A stretch of DNA of 64,000 bases from positions 1 through 64,000 of the forward strand of contig NZ_NPKO01000007.1 in the NCBI RefSeq assembly GCF_008329605.1, read 5' to 3'. The notes under the pieces were generated by a model that saw only the letters and a list, made by a program, of their open reading frames with translations, did not search any database and had not been told where the DNA came from. Shown here piece by piece: positions 44,465-52,603 of the stretch. Source of the stretch: Mycolicibacterium sp. P9-64. GTDB lineage: Bacteria > Actinomycetota > Actinomycetes > Mycobacteriales > Mycobacteriaceae. Position 1 is the stretch's first letter; every line of letters starts with the position of its first letter. Position numbers and translations under genes: made by a program.

Positions 44465-45625
44465 TCACCGCTTGCCCCAATCCCACGGCGGCGCGGTCAG
44501 CGTGGTTTGTCCGGTGATGCGGGTCTCGCCCCACTCCTTGTAGAGCTCGATCTCGCTTGCGTCGTCCACTGCGAGGTGCTCTCGCATCGCGGCCGAGTGG
44601 GTGACCACGACGACCTGGGTACCGCGTGCCGCCGAACGGACCATGTTCGCCAACGGCGCGACGAGATCGGGATGCAGCGAGGTCTCCGGTTCGTTGAGCA
44701 CCATGAGCGACGGCGGCCGCGGGCTCAGCAGTGCGGCGCCCCACAGCAGGAATCGCAGTGTGCCGTCGGATAATTCGGCTGCCCGCAACGGCCGCAGCAT
44801 GCCCCGCTGGTGGAGCTGAAGCTCGAAGAGCCCGTCGTGCACCGCGACCGAGACCGTGGCCCCGTCGAAGGCGTCGGCAACCGCGCGGGGCAGATCGTCG
44901 AAGCCGGCCTCGACGATGGTCTGCACCGCGGCGGCCAAGTCGCCGCCGTCGTCGGACAGCACGGGGGTTCGGGTGCCGACCTGGGGGCGGCGCGCCGGTG
45001 CCGCGGCGTCCACCCGGAAGCCGTCGTAGAACCGCCAGCCGCGCAAGCGATCTCGGACCGCGGCGAGCTCCGGCAGCGCGGCGGGGTGTGCGTACTCGGC
45101 CAGCACGCTGCGGTAGGACGGCAGCGCCCGCGTCAGCTCGTCGAAGCCGCGGCCGGAATCCGCTGCGGCTTCGGCATAGTCGCTTCCGCGCCGCACCAGC
45201 GTTGCGGCGGGCCGCAGCCGTGGGCCGGTGAACACCGCCTCGCGCTTGATCTCGGGATCGCGGGCGAACAACGACTGGTGGCCCGCATATTGCGGAAGTC
45301 CGAGGTCGATCACATAGCCGAAGTCGTCGGAGGAGAAGCCGAGTTCGAGCGATATCGGGCGGGTGCGCGTCGTGCCCTGCACCGTGCCCGTTCGACGGGC
45401 GCCCCCGAGCTGTTCGGGGCCCGCCCACAACACCGATTCGAGCCCGCCCTCGCGGGCCAGCGACCCGATCACCTCGCCGCGGCCGCAGTCGGCCAGTAGT
45501 CGCAGTGCGCGGTACACCGACGACTTGCCCGTGCCGTTGGCGCCGGTGACCACGGTGAGGCCGGCCAGCGGGACGACGAGCTCGCGCAGCGAGCGGTAGC
45601 CCCTGACCGCGACGGTGTGCAGCAT
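44465..45625 (-). CDS. AAA-type ATPase (OLD/RecF-like ATP-binding protein)
   Basis: 386 residues from ATG 45625. Walker A in LTVVTGANGTGKSSVYRALRLLA, a long helical middle, the signature-like AELSDGTLRFLLWGAAL, Walker B in LMVLNEPETSLHPDLVAPLA and the H-loop VVTHSAAMREHL. This is the SMC-like ATPase fold found in defence and DNA-repair ATPases. No nuclease (TOPRIM) domain and no partner gene of a known defence system are next to it. The start lies 7 bases after TAGCGT. It adjoins dinB2 by 10 bases. Confidence 0.82.
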   Translation of the reverse strand: MLHTVAVRGYRSLRELVVPLAGLTVVTGANGTGKSSVYRALRLLADCGRGEVIGSLAREGGLESVLWAGPEQLGGARRTGTVQGTTRTRPISLELGFSSDDFGYVIDLGLPQYAGHQSLFARDPEIKREAVFTGPRLRPAATLVRRGSDYAEAAADSGRGFDELTRALPSYRSVLAEYAHPAALPELAAVRDRLRGWRFYDGFRVDAAAPARRPQVGTRTPVLSDDGGDLAAAVQTIVEAGFDDLPRAVADAFDGATVSVAVHDGLFELQLHQRGMLRPLRAAELSDGTLRFLLWGAALLSPRPPSLMVLNEPETSLHPDLVAPLANMVRSAARGTQVVVVTHSAAMREHLAVDDASEIELYKEWGETRITGQTTLTAPPWDWGKR

Positions 45626-45632
45626 GGACTCG

Positions 45633-45638
45633 ACGCTA
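45633..45638 (-). promoter_or_regulatory. -10 hexamer TAGCGT, leaderless promoter of the AAA ATPase gene
   Basis: TANNNT on the minus strand, 7 bases before ATG 45625. It falls on the dinB2 stop codon region. Confidence 0.45.
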
Positions 45639-46760
45639 TGCGTCGGTGGTGACAACCGACGGCTCGGGCTGCGGCATCGCCAGCTCGAGGCGGACGCCGA
45701 GCAGCCGCACCGGCCGGTCGAGTTCGAACTGATCGAAGACCGCCAGCGCGGTGTCGACGATGGCCGACTCGTCGGTGCTGGGGGATCCGAGCTTGCGAAT
45801 CTTGGTGCGAGTGAAGAACGTCTTGGTGCGCACCGTGACGGCGACGCGGGTGACGATGCGGCCCTGTTCGAGGACCTCGGCGAGTGTCTTGCGAGCCAAT
45901 TCGCCGATGGCCGAGTCCATCTCGGCGCGCTCGGTGAGATCCTCGGGGAAGGTGATGACGTGGCTGCGCGAGCGGGGTACCCACGGCTCGGCGCTGACCG
46001 TCGTGTCGCCTCCGCCCTTGGCCAGCAGCAGGATCCATAGGCCCGTCGTCGGCCCGAACGTCGCGGTGAGGACCGTCGGGTCGGTGGCGGCCAGATCGGC
46101 GACCGTCGTGATACCCAGTCCCGCAAGCCGTTTGGAAGTCTTGGGGCCGACGCCCCAGAGCGCGTCGACCCCGCGGTCGCCCATCACCGTCATCCAGTTG
46201 TCTTCGGTCAGCGCGAACACCCCTTGGGCTTGGTCTGCTCCTCGCGTCCGCGATGGCTTCCCGAAGCCGGTCGCGACCTTGGCCCGCTGCTTGTTGTCGC
46301 TGATGCCGACCGAGCACGACAGGCCGGTCTCGGCGGCGACGATCGTGCGGATGCGTTCGGCCAGCTCTACCGGGTCGGACACCTCGGCGCCCAGGTAGGC
46401 CTCGTCCCAGCCCCACACCTCGAGCGGGTGGCCCAGATCGCGCAGCAGTCCCATCACCTGCTCTGACGCCTCGTCGTAGGCGTCCGGATCGGAGGGCAGG
46501 AAGGTCGCGTCCGGGCACCGGCGTGCGGCCGTGCGCAGCGGCATGCCCGCGTGCACGCCGAACTCGCGCGCCTCGTACGAGGCGCAGGTGACCACCTTGC
46601 GCGGTTCGGTCGGATCGCCGTTGCCGCCGACGATGACCGGAAGCCCGACCAGCTCTGGGCGTCGGCACAGTTCGACCGACGCGAGGAACTGATCGAGGTC
46701 GACGTGCAGGATCCAGCGCGTGGCTACCTCCCGCACAGCTTGAGTGCCAGGCTCTCCCAC
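45636..46760 (-). CDS. dinB2: DNA polymerase IV (Y-family), DinB2/DinP type
   Basis: 374 residues, homologous to Rv3056. Y-family marks: WILHVDLDQFLASVE with the first metal Asp, TCASYEAREFGVHAGMPLRTA, and the acidic pair in VWGWDEAYLGA (where SIDE is usual). The thumb/little finger holds SRSHVITFPEDL and RPVRLLGVRLELAM. No beta-clamp binding motif (QLSLF type) is seen at the C terminus, consistent with what is known of mycobacterial DinB2. The GTG at 46760, with GGGAG eight bases ahead, is inside the end of the tetR gene by 37 bases; a GTG at 46736 is an alternative. Confidence 0.92.
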   Translation of the reverse strand: MGEPGTQAVREVATRWILHVDLDQFLASVELCRRPELVGLPVIVGGNGDPTEPRKVVTCASYEAREFGVHAGMPLRTAARRCPDATFLPSDPDAYDEASEQVMGLLRDLGHPLEVWGWDEAYLGAEVSDPVELAERIRTIVAAETGLSCSVGISDNKQRAKVATGFGKPSRTRGADQAQGVFALTEDNWMTVMGDRGVDALWGVGPKTSKRLAGLGITTVADLAATDPTVLTATFGPTTGLWILLLAKGGGDTTVSAEPWVPRSRSHVITFPEDLTERAEMDSAIGELARKTLAEVLEQGRIVTRVAVTVRTKTFFTRTKIRKLGSPSTDESAIVDTALAVFDQFELDRPVRLLGVRLELAMPQPEPSVVTTDA

Positions 46761-47323
46761 TTGTCTCCCAGGCTTTCGAGGGTTTCGTTGCGGTCGACGA
46801 GCTGATGATGGACGTAGTCGGGGTCGAGCAGGGCGATAAGGGCGTCCGCCTGGACGTCGAGGTCCCCGGTCGTCCTGGCTGCCTCGAGGAGGACGCGCAC
46901 ATGCGTACGCAGAACCATTGCCGGTGCGCCGTAGCGCATCTGGGGGTCGCGCGCGGCGTCGGAGAGCAGGGCCTGATGGGTTTGTACGAAACGCAGCCGC
47001 TCGCGGCCGAAGGCGAGGAGTCGGTCCAGGGGTGGCGCGTCGGGGCCGAGCGGTCCTGGACCGAACAGGAAGGCCCGCTGGCTGGCTTGTTCGTCCTCGT
47101 CGAGCAGCACCATCATCAGCCCCGCTCGGCTGCCGAACCGGCGGAAGAGCGTGCCCTTGCCGACACCGGCCGCCGTCGCGATCTCGTCCATGGTGACCGC
47201 GTCGGGGCCGCGCTCGGCGACGAGTCGGCGGGCGGCGTCGAGCAGCAGCGCACGATTGCGGGCGGCATCGCCCCGCTCCGGTGTCGTGGACACCGACAAT
47301 CCGCCCAGCTCATCTACGCTCAC
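46724..47323 (-). CDS. TetR-family regulator (Rv3055-like)
   Basis: 199 residues. RNRALLLDAARRLVAERGPD then VTMDEIATAAGVGKGTLFRRFGSRAGLM is a classic TetR helix-turn-helix. The C-terminal domain has YGAPAMVLRTHVRVLLEAA. GTG start lies 7 bases after TAAAAT, so the mRNA is likely leaderless. It diverges from the FMN reductase gene at 47435 and sits before dinB2 on the same strand. Palindrome 47355-47366 and the direct repeat 47380-47413 are candidate operators. Confidence 0.9.
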   Translation of the reverse strand: MSVDELGGLSVSTTPERGDAARNRALLLDAARRLVAERGPDAVTMDEIATAAGVGKGTLFRRFGSRAGLMMVLLDEDEQASQRAFLFGPGPLGPDAPPLDRLLAFGRERLRFVQTHQALLSDAARDPQMRYGAPAMVLRTHVRVLLEAARTTGDLDVQADALIALLDPDYVHHQLVDRNETLESLGDKWESLALKLCGR

Positions 47324-47330
47324 TCTTCGT

Positions 47331-47336
47331 ATTTTA
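47331..47336 (-). promoter_or_regulatory. -10 hexamer TAAAAT, leaderless promoter of the TetR gene
   Basis: Strong TANNNT on the minus strand, 7 bases before the GTG at 47323. Confidence 0.55.
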
Positions 47337-47354
47337 GCTCAGACGGAATTAATC

Positions 47355-47366
47355 GGACCGCGGTCC
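47355..47366. promoter_or_regulatory. 12-bp palindrome GGACCGCGGTCC, candidate TetR operator
   Basis: Perfect palindrome in the 111-base divergent region between the TetR and FMN reductase genes. Confidence 0.45.
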
Positions 47367-47379
47367 AGTTTCATCGTGC

Positions 47380-47413
47380 GACGATCTGAACGACGCTGTG
47401 ACGATCTGAACGA
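47380..47413. repeat. Two 14-base direct repeats GACGATCTGAACGA, 20 bases apart start to start
   Basis: Copies at 47380-47393 and 47400-47413, spaced by two helical turns, just before the FMN reductase start. Possible operator sites or a recent slip duplication. Confidence 0.55.
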
Positions 47414-47434
47414 GCCACGGAAGGAATGAAGAGC

Positions 47435-47977
47435 ATGTCGGATACCAAGGTGTTGGTACTGCTTGGCAGTCTGCGCGCCGCATCGGTGAACCGTCAGCTG
47501 GTGGAGCTGGCCATCGAGTCGGCTCCCGCGGGCGTGACGCTGGTGCCGTTCGAGCGATTGGGGGAGCTGCCGTTCTACAACGAGGACATCGACAACGACG
47601 ACGTCGCCGAGCCGGTGCGGGCACTCCGTCAGGCGGCGGCCGAGGCGGACGCTGCGCTCGTCGTCACCCCTGAGTACAACGGCACCATCCCCGGCGTGTT
47701 GAAGAACGCCATCGACTGGCTGTCGCGGCCGTTCGGCAACGGTGCATTGAAGGACAAGCCGGCAGCCGTGATCGGCGGCTCGTTCGGCCAGTACGGCGGC
47801 GTGTGGGCGCACGACGACACCCGCAAGTCGTTCGGCATCGCAGGCCCGCGGGTCATCGAGGATCTGAAGCTCTCGGTGCCGTTCAAGTCGCTCGACGGCA
47901 AGCATCCGCGGGAGAACGCCGAGGTGGCCGCCAATCTGCGGGACGTCGTGGAGAAGCTCGTCGCTGAGATAGGCTGA
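47435..47977 (+). CDS. NAD(P)H-dependent FMN reductase / quinone reductase (Rv3054c-like)
   Basis: 180 residues from ATG 47435. Flavodoxin-like fold with the FMN-binding loop LLGSLRAASVNRQL and the family motif VVTPEYNGTIPGVLKNAIDWLSR; the GSFGQYGGVWAHDDTRKSFG stretch closes the flavin site. Similar to mycobacterial chromate/quinone reductases. Expected to pass electrons from NAD(P)H to quinones or other acceptors. Divergent from the TetR gene, likely its target. A 12-bp stem hairpin follows the stop. Confidence 0.88.
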   Translation: MSDTKVLVLLGSLRAASVNRQLVELAIESAPAGVTLVPFERLGELPFYNEDIDNDDVAEPVRALRQAAAEADAALVVTPEYNGTIPGVLKNAIDWLSRPFGNGALKDKPAAVIGGSFGQYGGVWAHDDTRKSFGIAGPRVIEDLKLSVPFKSLDGKHPRENAEVAANLRDVVEKLVAEIG

Positions 47978-47995
47978 CCGCTCGCTCCATCGCAG

Positions 47996-48027
47996 AGCCG
48001 CCGACGACCTCTGGTTCGTCGGCGGCT
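47996..48027 (+). terminator. Strong hairpin downstream of the FMN reductase gene
   Basis: Perfect 12-bp stem AGCCGCCGACGA / TCGTCGGCGGCT with an 8-base loop, followed by TTTG. Placed 18 bases after the stop. Confidence 0.75.
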
Positions 48028-48173
48028 TTGCTGTCTGAAACCACCGCGACGAGTTTTGTCGGTGCCCGCTGGTAGACACGGGCGCATAGCGCGACACGCC
48101 CCCAATGTGACGTGCGACACGCCGGGCGGTTTCAGGTTCTGGAGGTTACGACCTGGGAATTTCATCAATGTCG

Positions 48174-48200
48174 TTCAGAACATGTTGTATCTGTTCTGAA
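48174..48200. promoter_or_regulatory. Inverted repeat TTCAGAACA-N9-TGTTCTGAA upstream of nrdH
   Basis: Perfect 9-bp arms. Lies about one NrdR spacing unit before the 48207 box and could be a second, diverged NrdR site or the site of another regulator. Confidence 0.5.
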
Positions 48201-48206
48201 TGTCGG

Positions 48207-48222
48207 CCACTAGGTGTAGTGT
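48207..48222. promoter_or_regulatory. NrdR-box-like sequence CCACTAGGTGTAGTGT
   Basis: Fits the 16-base NrdR pattern of ACACTA-like and TAGTGT arms with an AT-variable centre. NrdR represses ribonucleotide reductase genes in most bacteria. Confidence 0.6.
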
Positions 48223-48281
48223 CTTGCAGACCGACAGACCCCACGGTTCCCACGCTTTCAAGGGGTCGGCCGGAGCTTCTG

Positions 48282-48314
48282 ATCCGGTGTCGTCGGGTTT
48301 CTGACACACCGGAT
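48282..48314 (+). promoter_or_regulatory. Leader hairpin, 9-bp perfect stem, upstream of nrdH
   Basis: ATCCGGTGT / ACACCGGAT with a 15-base loop, about 130 bases before the nrdH start. May be an RNA hairpin in the leader or a protein site. Confidence 0.45.
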
Positions 48315-48444
48315 TCGTAGCCTCGGTCGGCAGGAATTTCGAGGGTCCCGGGTCTGCTGAACCTAGTGGAGAAGTGCCAACTCGAGCAGTTGCCAGTCGG
48401 GTCAAGTAAAAGTTTCAAATTTCCGCAGAGGAGCCGTACCGCAG

Positions 48445-48687
48445 ATGACCGTCACCGTGTACACCAAGCCCGCTTGCGTGCAGTGCAATGCCACCTACAA
48501 GGCGCTGGACAAGCAGGGCGTCGCCTACGAGAAGGTCGACATCAGCCTGGACGCCGAGGCACGTGACTACGTCATGGCGCTGGGTTACCTGCAGGCTCCC
48601 GTCGTGGTGGTCGGCAACGAGCACTGGTCGGGCTTCCGGCCGGACCGGATCAAGGCGCTCGCTGGAGCGGTCGCAGTAACCGCATAA
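48445..48687 (+). CDS. nrdH: Glutaredoxin-like electron donor NrdH
   Basis: 80 residues. Redoxin fold with active-site CVQC (Cys11 and Cys14) in TVYTKPACVQCNATYKALDK and the NrdH-typical end HWSGFRPDRIKAL. It passes electrons from thioredoxin reductase to the class Ib ribonucleotide reductase. The ATG follows AGAGGAG. It is the first gene of nrdH-nrdI-nrdE. Confidence 0.95.
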   Translation: MTVTVYTKPACVQCNATYKALDKQGVAYEKVDISLDAEARDYVMALGYLQAPVVVVGNEHWSGFRPDRIKALAGAVAVTA

Positions 48688-48724
48688 ACGGGTACTCGAC
48701 GAGGCATAACGGGTACTCGACGAG
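48687..48724 (+). repeat. Two tandem copies of a 17-base unit between nrdH and nrdI
   Basis: AACGGGTACTCGACGAG at 48687-48703 and at 48708-48724, period 21. It ends just before the nrdI ribosome site GGAAGGAG. Confidence 0.7.
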
Positions 48725-48742
48725 CCCTGGAAGGAGATTGCG

Positions 48743-49186
48743 ATGAGTGATCTCGTGTACTTCTCCAGCGTCTCCGAGAACACGCACCGCTTCATCGAGA
48801 AGCTGGAGCTGCCGGCGATCCGGATTCCGCTTCGCGAGCGCATCGAGGTCGACCAACCCTACGTACTGGTTCTGCCCACCTACGGCGGTGGGCATGCCAA
48901 CGGGCCCGATCCAGAGGCCGGAGGATACGTCCCCAAACAGGTCATCGCCTTTCTCAACAACGAACACAACCGGTCGTTGATCCGCGGCGTCATCGCCGCG
49001 GGCAACACCAACTTTGGCGCCGAATTCGGCTACGCCGGTGACGTCGTCTCACGCAAGTGCGGCGTCCCCTACCTCTATCGCTTCGAACTCATGGGCACCA
49101 CGGACGACGTCTTCGCCGTCCGCGCGGGGCTTGCCGATTTCTGGAAGGACCAGACGTGTCACCAACCGTCACTGCAGAACCTGTAA
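48743..49186 (+). CDS. nrdI: Flavodoxin-like NrdI, activator of class Ib ribonucleotide reductase
   Basis: 147 residues. [21 protein letters not shown] is the flavin phosphate loop, and [20 protein letters not shown] is the NrdI signature. NrdI-FMN provides superoxide to build the Mn-tyrosyl radical in NrdF. ATG follows GGAAGGAG. The stop lies 31 bases inside nrdE, so translation is coupled. Confidence 0.95.
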   Translation: MSDLVYFSSVSENTHRFIEKLELPAIRIPLRERIEVDQPYVLVLPTYGGGHANGPDPEAGGYVPKQVIAFLNNEHNRSLIRGVIAAGNTNFGAEFGYAGDVVSRKCGVPYLYRFELMGTTDDVFAVRAGLADFWKDQTCHQPSLQNL

Positions 49187-51321
49187 CCACCGGAGTCCAC
49201 GCACTGCCGGGGGAGACCGACTACCACGCGCTCAACGCGATGCTGAACTTGTACGACAAGGACGGCAAGATCCAGTTCGACAAGGACCGGGAAGCCGCCA
49301 ACCAGTACTTCTTGCAGCACGTCAACCAAAACACCGTCTTCTTCCACAACCAGGACGAGAAGCTCGACTACCTGGTGCAGAAGGAGTACTACGAGCGCGA
49401 GGTGCTCGACCAGTACTCGCGCAACTTCGTGAAGTCGCTGCTGGATCGGGCCTACGCCAAGAAGTTCCGCTTCCCGACGTTCCTCGGCGCGTTCAAGTAC
49501 TACACGTCCTACACGTTGAAGACGTTCGACGGGAAGCGCTACCTGGAGCGCTTCGAGGACCGCGTCGTCATGGTGTCGTTGACGCTGGCCGCCGGCGACA
49601 CGACGCTGGCCGAGAAACTCGTCGACGAGATCATCGACGGCCGGTTCCAGCCGGCCACCCCGACGTTCCTCAACTCGGGCAAGAAGCAGCGCGGCGAGCC
49701 AGTCAGCTGCTTCCTGCTGCGCATCGAGGACAACATGGAGTCCATCGGGCGATCGATCAACTCCGCACTGCAGCTGTCGAAGCGGGGCGGCGGAGTCGCG
49801 TTGCTGCTGAGCAACATTCGCGAGCACGGCGCGCCGATCAAGAACATCGAGAACCAGAGCTCGGGCGTCATCCCGATCATGAAGCTGCTCGAGGACTCGT
49901 TCTCCTACGCCAACCAGCTCGGTGCGCGTCAGGGCGCGGGCGCGGTCTACCTGCATGCCCACCACCCGGACATCTACCGGTTCCTCGACACCAAGCGCGA
50001 GAACGCCGACGAGAAGATCCGCATCAAGACGCTCTCGCTGGGTGTCGTCATCCCGGACATCACCTTCGAACTGGCGAAGAAGAACGAGGACATGTACCTG
50101 TTCTCGCCGTACGACGTCGAGCGCGTGTACGGGGTGCCGTTCGCCGACATCTCGATCACCGAGAAGTACTACGAGATGGTCGACGACGCGCGGATCCGCA
50201 AGACCAAGATCAAGGCGCGCGAGTTCTTCCAGACGCTGGCCGAGCTGCAGTTCGAGTCGGGCTACCCGTACATCATGTACGAGGACACGGTGAACCGGGC
50301 CAACCCGATCGCGGGCAAGATCACCCACAGCAACCTGTGCTCGGAGATCCTGCAGGTGTCGACGCCGTCGTTGTTCAACGAGGACCTGACCTACGCCAAG
50401 GTGGGCAAGGACATTTCGTGCAACCTCGGGTCGCTCAACATCGCCAAGGCGATGGACTCGCCGGACTTTGCGCAGACCATCGAGGTGTCGATCCGGGCGC
50501 TGACCGCGGTGAGTGATCAGACCCACATCTGGTCGGTGCCCTCGATCGAGCAGGGCAACAACGACTCTCACGCGATCGGCCTCGGGCAGATGAACCTGCA
50601 CGGCTACCTGGCCCGTGAGCGGATCCACTACGGCTCCGAAGAGGGCGTCGACTTCACCAACATCTACTTCTACACCGTGCTCTACCACGCACTGCGGGCC
50701 AGCAACCGCATCGCGATCGAGCGGGGCACGAAGTTCGGTGGGTTCGAGCGCTCGAAGTACGCGTCGGGCGAGTTCTTCGACAAGTACACCGACCAGGTCT
50801 GGGAGCCGGCGACCGACAAGGTGCGCCAGCTGTTCGCCGATGCCGACATTCGCATTCCGACACAAGAGGATTGGAAGCGGCTCAAGGAGTCGGTGCAGGA
50901 GCACGGCATCTACAACCAGAACCTGCAGGCCGTCCCGCCGACGGGGTCGATCTCCTACATCAACCACTCGACGAGCTCGATCCACCCGGTGGCGAGCAAG
51001 ATCGAGATCCGCAAGGAAGGCAAGATCGGCCGCGTCTACTACCCGGCGCCGTTCCTGACCAACGACAACCTTGAGTACTACAAGGATGCGTACGAGATCG
51101 GCTACGAGAAGATCATCGACACCTACGCCGCGGCCACCCAGCACGTGGATCAGGGGCTGAGCCTGACGCTGTTCTTCAAGGACACCGCCACCACGCGCGA
51201 CGTCAACAAGGCGCAGATCTACGCCTGGCGCAAGGGAATCAAGACGCTGTACTACATCCGGCTTCGCCAGATGGCCTTGGAGGGCACTGAGGTGGAAAAT
51301 TGCGTCAGCTGCATGTTGTGA
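49156..51321 (+). CDS. nrdE: Class Ib ribonucleoside-diphosphate reductase alpha subunit
   Basis: 721 residues from GTG 49156 with GGAAGGAC upstream. Catalytic core [26 protein letters not shown], the active-site loop [14 protein letters not shown], and the C-terminal shuttle cysteines in CVSCML (Cys716, Cys719). The C terminus LLEEAP-type radical residues are in [18 protein letters not shown]. It reduces ribonucleoside diphosphates to deoxy forms. The partner NrdF2 is encoded 8 kb away. It overlaps nrdI by 31 bases. Confidence 0.96.
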   Translation: MSPTVTAEPVTTGVHALPGETDYHALNAMLNLYDKDGKIQFDKDREAANQYFLQHVNQNTVFFHNQDEKLDYLVQKEYYEREVLDQYSRNFVKSLLDRAYAKKFRFPTFLGAFKYYTSYTLKTFDGKRYLERFEDRVVMVSLTLAAGDTTLAEKLVDEIIDGRFQPATPTFLNSGKKQRGEPVSCFLLRIEDNMESIGRSINSALQLSKRGGGVALLLSNIREHGAPIKNIENQSSGVIPIMKLLEDSFSYANQLGARQGAGAVYLHAHHPDIYRFLDTKRENADEKIRIKTLSLGVVIPDITFELAKKNEDMYLFSPYDVERVYGVPFADISITEKYYEMVDDARIRKTKIKAREFFQTLAELQFESGYPYIMYEDTVNRANPIAGKITHSNLCSEILQVSTPSLFNEDLTYAKVGKDISCNLGSLNIAKAMDSPDFAQTIEVSIRALTAVSDQTHIWSVPSIEQGNNDSHAIGLGQMNLHGYLARERIHYGSEEGVDFTNIYFYTVLYHALRASNRIAIERGTKFGGFERSKYASGEFFDKYTDQVWEPATDKVRQLFADADIRIPTQEDWKRLKESVQEHGIYNQNLQAVPPTGSISYINHSTSSIHPVASKIEIRKEGKIGRVYYPAPFLTNDNLEYYKDAYEIGYEKIIDTYAAATQHVDQGLSLTLFFKDTATTRDVNKAQIYAWRKGIKTLYYIRLRQMALEGTEVENCVSCML

Positions 51322-51332
51322 TCTGAGTTGTG

Positions 51333-51366
51333 CAGCGCCGCCGGCGGTTATCCGTCGGCGGCGCTG
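51333..51366 (+). terminator. Strong hairpin downstream of nrdE
   Basis: Perfect 11-bp stem CAGCGCCGCCG / CGGCGGCGCTG with a 12-base loop, 11 bases after the stop. Intrinsic-type without a clear U-run. Confidence 0.75.
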
Positions 51367-51474
51367 TGCATTCAGAAGCGTTTTGTGCTGGCCGTCTGGC
51401 TCCGTGAGTGTGCAGTGTCATACGCCAGGCACGGCGATTTGCGAACGAAACCGCACAATCAGCGCAGCGTCAGA

Positions 51475-51861
51475 TCAGCTCTCGCGAGCCTTGTCCGCCT
51501 GTAGCGACTTCAGGCGCCGCTGCTCGCGCAGCACTTCCTGGAAGCTCTCGCGTTCCGCGATCAGCCATGGCGGCTTCTCCTCGAGCAACGCATCGATCTG
51601 CTCGGTGGTCAGCGCGCTCTCGATGTCGTTGCGTGCAAGCGCGGCGATCGAGACGCCCAGCTTGGCGGCGACGAGGTTCTTCGGGTGCGGGCCGTTCTTG
51701 CGGAGGTCCTTGAGCCACTGCGGCGGGTCCGCCAGCAGTGCGGCGAGCTCGGTGCGGGTGGTCGGGTTCTCCTGGAACTCGGCAGGCGTGGCGGGCAGGT
51801 ACACGTCCAGCTTCTTCGCCGCAGTGGCGGGTTTCATGGACTGTGCGTCTGGCCTGCTCAT
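51475..51861 (-). CDS. DUF5997 family protein
   Basis: 128 residues. The sequence MKPATAAKKLDVYLPATPAE, then LAALLADPPQWLKDLRKNGPHPKN, then LVAAKLGVSIAALARNDIESALT is the actinobacterial DUF5997 pattern. It contains a helix-turn-helix-like stretch (AAKLGVSIAALARNDI) and may bind nucleic acid or protein. It diverges by 28 bases from the HTH-less LysR-type gene, an arrangement common in mycobacteria. ATG start lies 6 bases after TAGGCT. Confidence 0.8.
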   Translation of the reverse strand: MSRPDAQSMKPATAAKKLDVYLPATPAEFQENPTTRTELAALLADPPQWLKDLRKNGPHPKNLVAAKLGVSIAALARNDIESALTTEQIDALLEEKPPWLIAERESFQEVLREQRRLKSLQADKARES

Positions 51862-51867
51862 GGGGTC

Positions 51868-51873
51868 AGCCTA
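51868..51873 (-). promoter_or_regulatory. -10 hexamer TAGGCT, leaderless promoter of the DUF5997 gene
   Basis: Minus-strand TANNNT, six bases before ATG 51861. Four bases from the opposite-facing hexamer at 51878. Confidence 0.55.
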
Positions 51874-51877
51874 TCGG

Positions 51878-51883
51878 TAACCT
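51878..51883 (+). promoter_or_regulatory. -10 hexamer TAACCT, leaderless promoter of the LysR-substrate-domain gene
   Basis: TANNNT six bases before GTG 51890. Confidence 0.55.
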
Positions 51884-51889
51884 GATGCG

Positions 51890-52603
51890 GTGACCCCGCT
51901 GTCCCTCACCCTCGGGTACGTGCCCGGCGGGACGCCCGCGAAGTGGGCTCGGATCTGGGCGGAGCGCCATCGCGAGGTGCCGCTGAGGTTGTGCGCCGTC
52001 ACCGCGGCAGAGGCGGCCGACGCAGTGCGGGCAAGCACGGTCGACGTGGCGTTGCTCCGGCTGCCCACCGACACGTCCGGGCTGGCCGTCATCCCGCTCT
52101 ACGAGGAGACGACGGTGGCCGTGGTGCCGACCGATCACGTTCTCACCGCCGCCGACACGATCACCGCCGCGGACCTCGACGGCGAGCCGACGCTGCTCCC
52201 ACTCGACAACGTCGTCCACTGGGCGGGCACCCATGGCGCTCCGGTCGACCACCGGCCCGAGACGACCGAGGAGGCAATGGAACTCGTCGCTTCGGGGATC
52301 GGAGTGCTCATCGTTCCGCAGTCGTTGGCGCGGCTGCATCACCGCAAGGATCTCACCTACCGCCCGATCGCCGATGCGCCCACTTGCCCTGTGGCGCTTG
52401 TCTTTCCGGAGGGCCCGCAACCGGAGTTGGTCGAGGAGTTCATCGGGCTGGTGCGTGGCCGCAGGCCCGGTTCGTCGCGTGGCCAGACCCAGCCGGTGCC
52501 GAAGCGCACGGCACGGGAGAAGACTCTCGCGAAGCAGGCCGCCCGCGCCGCAGCGGGCAAGGTGGCCCGCATTCCAGGCCAGGTCAAACGCGGTCGACGC
52601 TGA
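51890..52603 (+). CDS. LysR substrate-binding-domain protein without DNA-binding domain
   Basis: 237 residues. LGYVPGGTPAKWARIWAERH, VDVALLRLPTD, LYEETTVAVVPTDHVLTAAD and GIGVLIVPQSLARL are the periplasmic-binding-like effector fold of LysR regulators, but the N-terminal winged helix is missing because the GTG start precedes the effector domain directly. The C-terminal tail is very basic (KRTAREKTLAKQAARAAAG, KVARIPGQVKRGRR) and might contact nucleic acid. It diverges from the DUF5997 gene, perhaps its partner. Confidence 0.8.
   Translation: MTPLSLTLGYVPGGTPAKWARIWAERHREVPLRLCAVTAAEAADAVRASTVDVALLRLPTDTSGLAVIPLYEETTVAVVPTDHVLTAADTITAADLDGEPTLLPLDNVVHWAGTHGAPVDHRPETTEEAMELVASGIGVLIVPQSLARLHHRKDLTYRPIADAPTCPVALVFPEGPQPELVEEFIGLVRGRRPGSSRGQTQPVPKRTAREKTLAKQAARAAAGKVARIPGQVKRGRR

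Larger units (their letters stand above)
48028..48444 (+). other. 417-base leader and promoter zone of the nrdHIE operon
   Basis: No gene seen. It contains the 9-bp inverted repeat 48174-48200, an NrdR-box-like sequence 48207-48222, a leader hairpin 48282-48314, and ends with the CAGAGGAG ribosome site of nrdH. Confidence 0.5.

Noticed and set aside
44465-46760. Defence island around the AAA ATPase
   Set aside because: The ATPase lacks a TOPRIM or other effector domain and its neighbours are conserved housekeeping genes (dinB2, tetR, phoA).
48174-48200. LexA (SOS) box upstream of nrdH
   Set aside because: The arms TTCAGAACA/TGTTCTGAA do not fit the mycobacterial SOS pattern TCGAAC-N4-GTTCGA.
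49159-51144. Minus-strand open frame of 661 codons
   Set aside because: Exact antisense of nrdE, a certain gene; composition is V/L/R/D-rich shadow.
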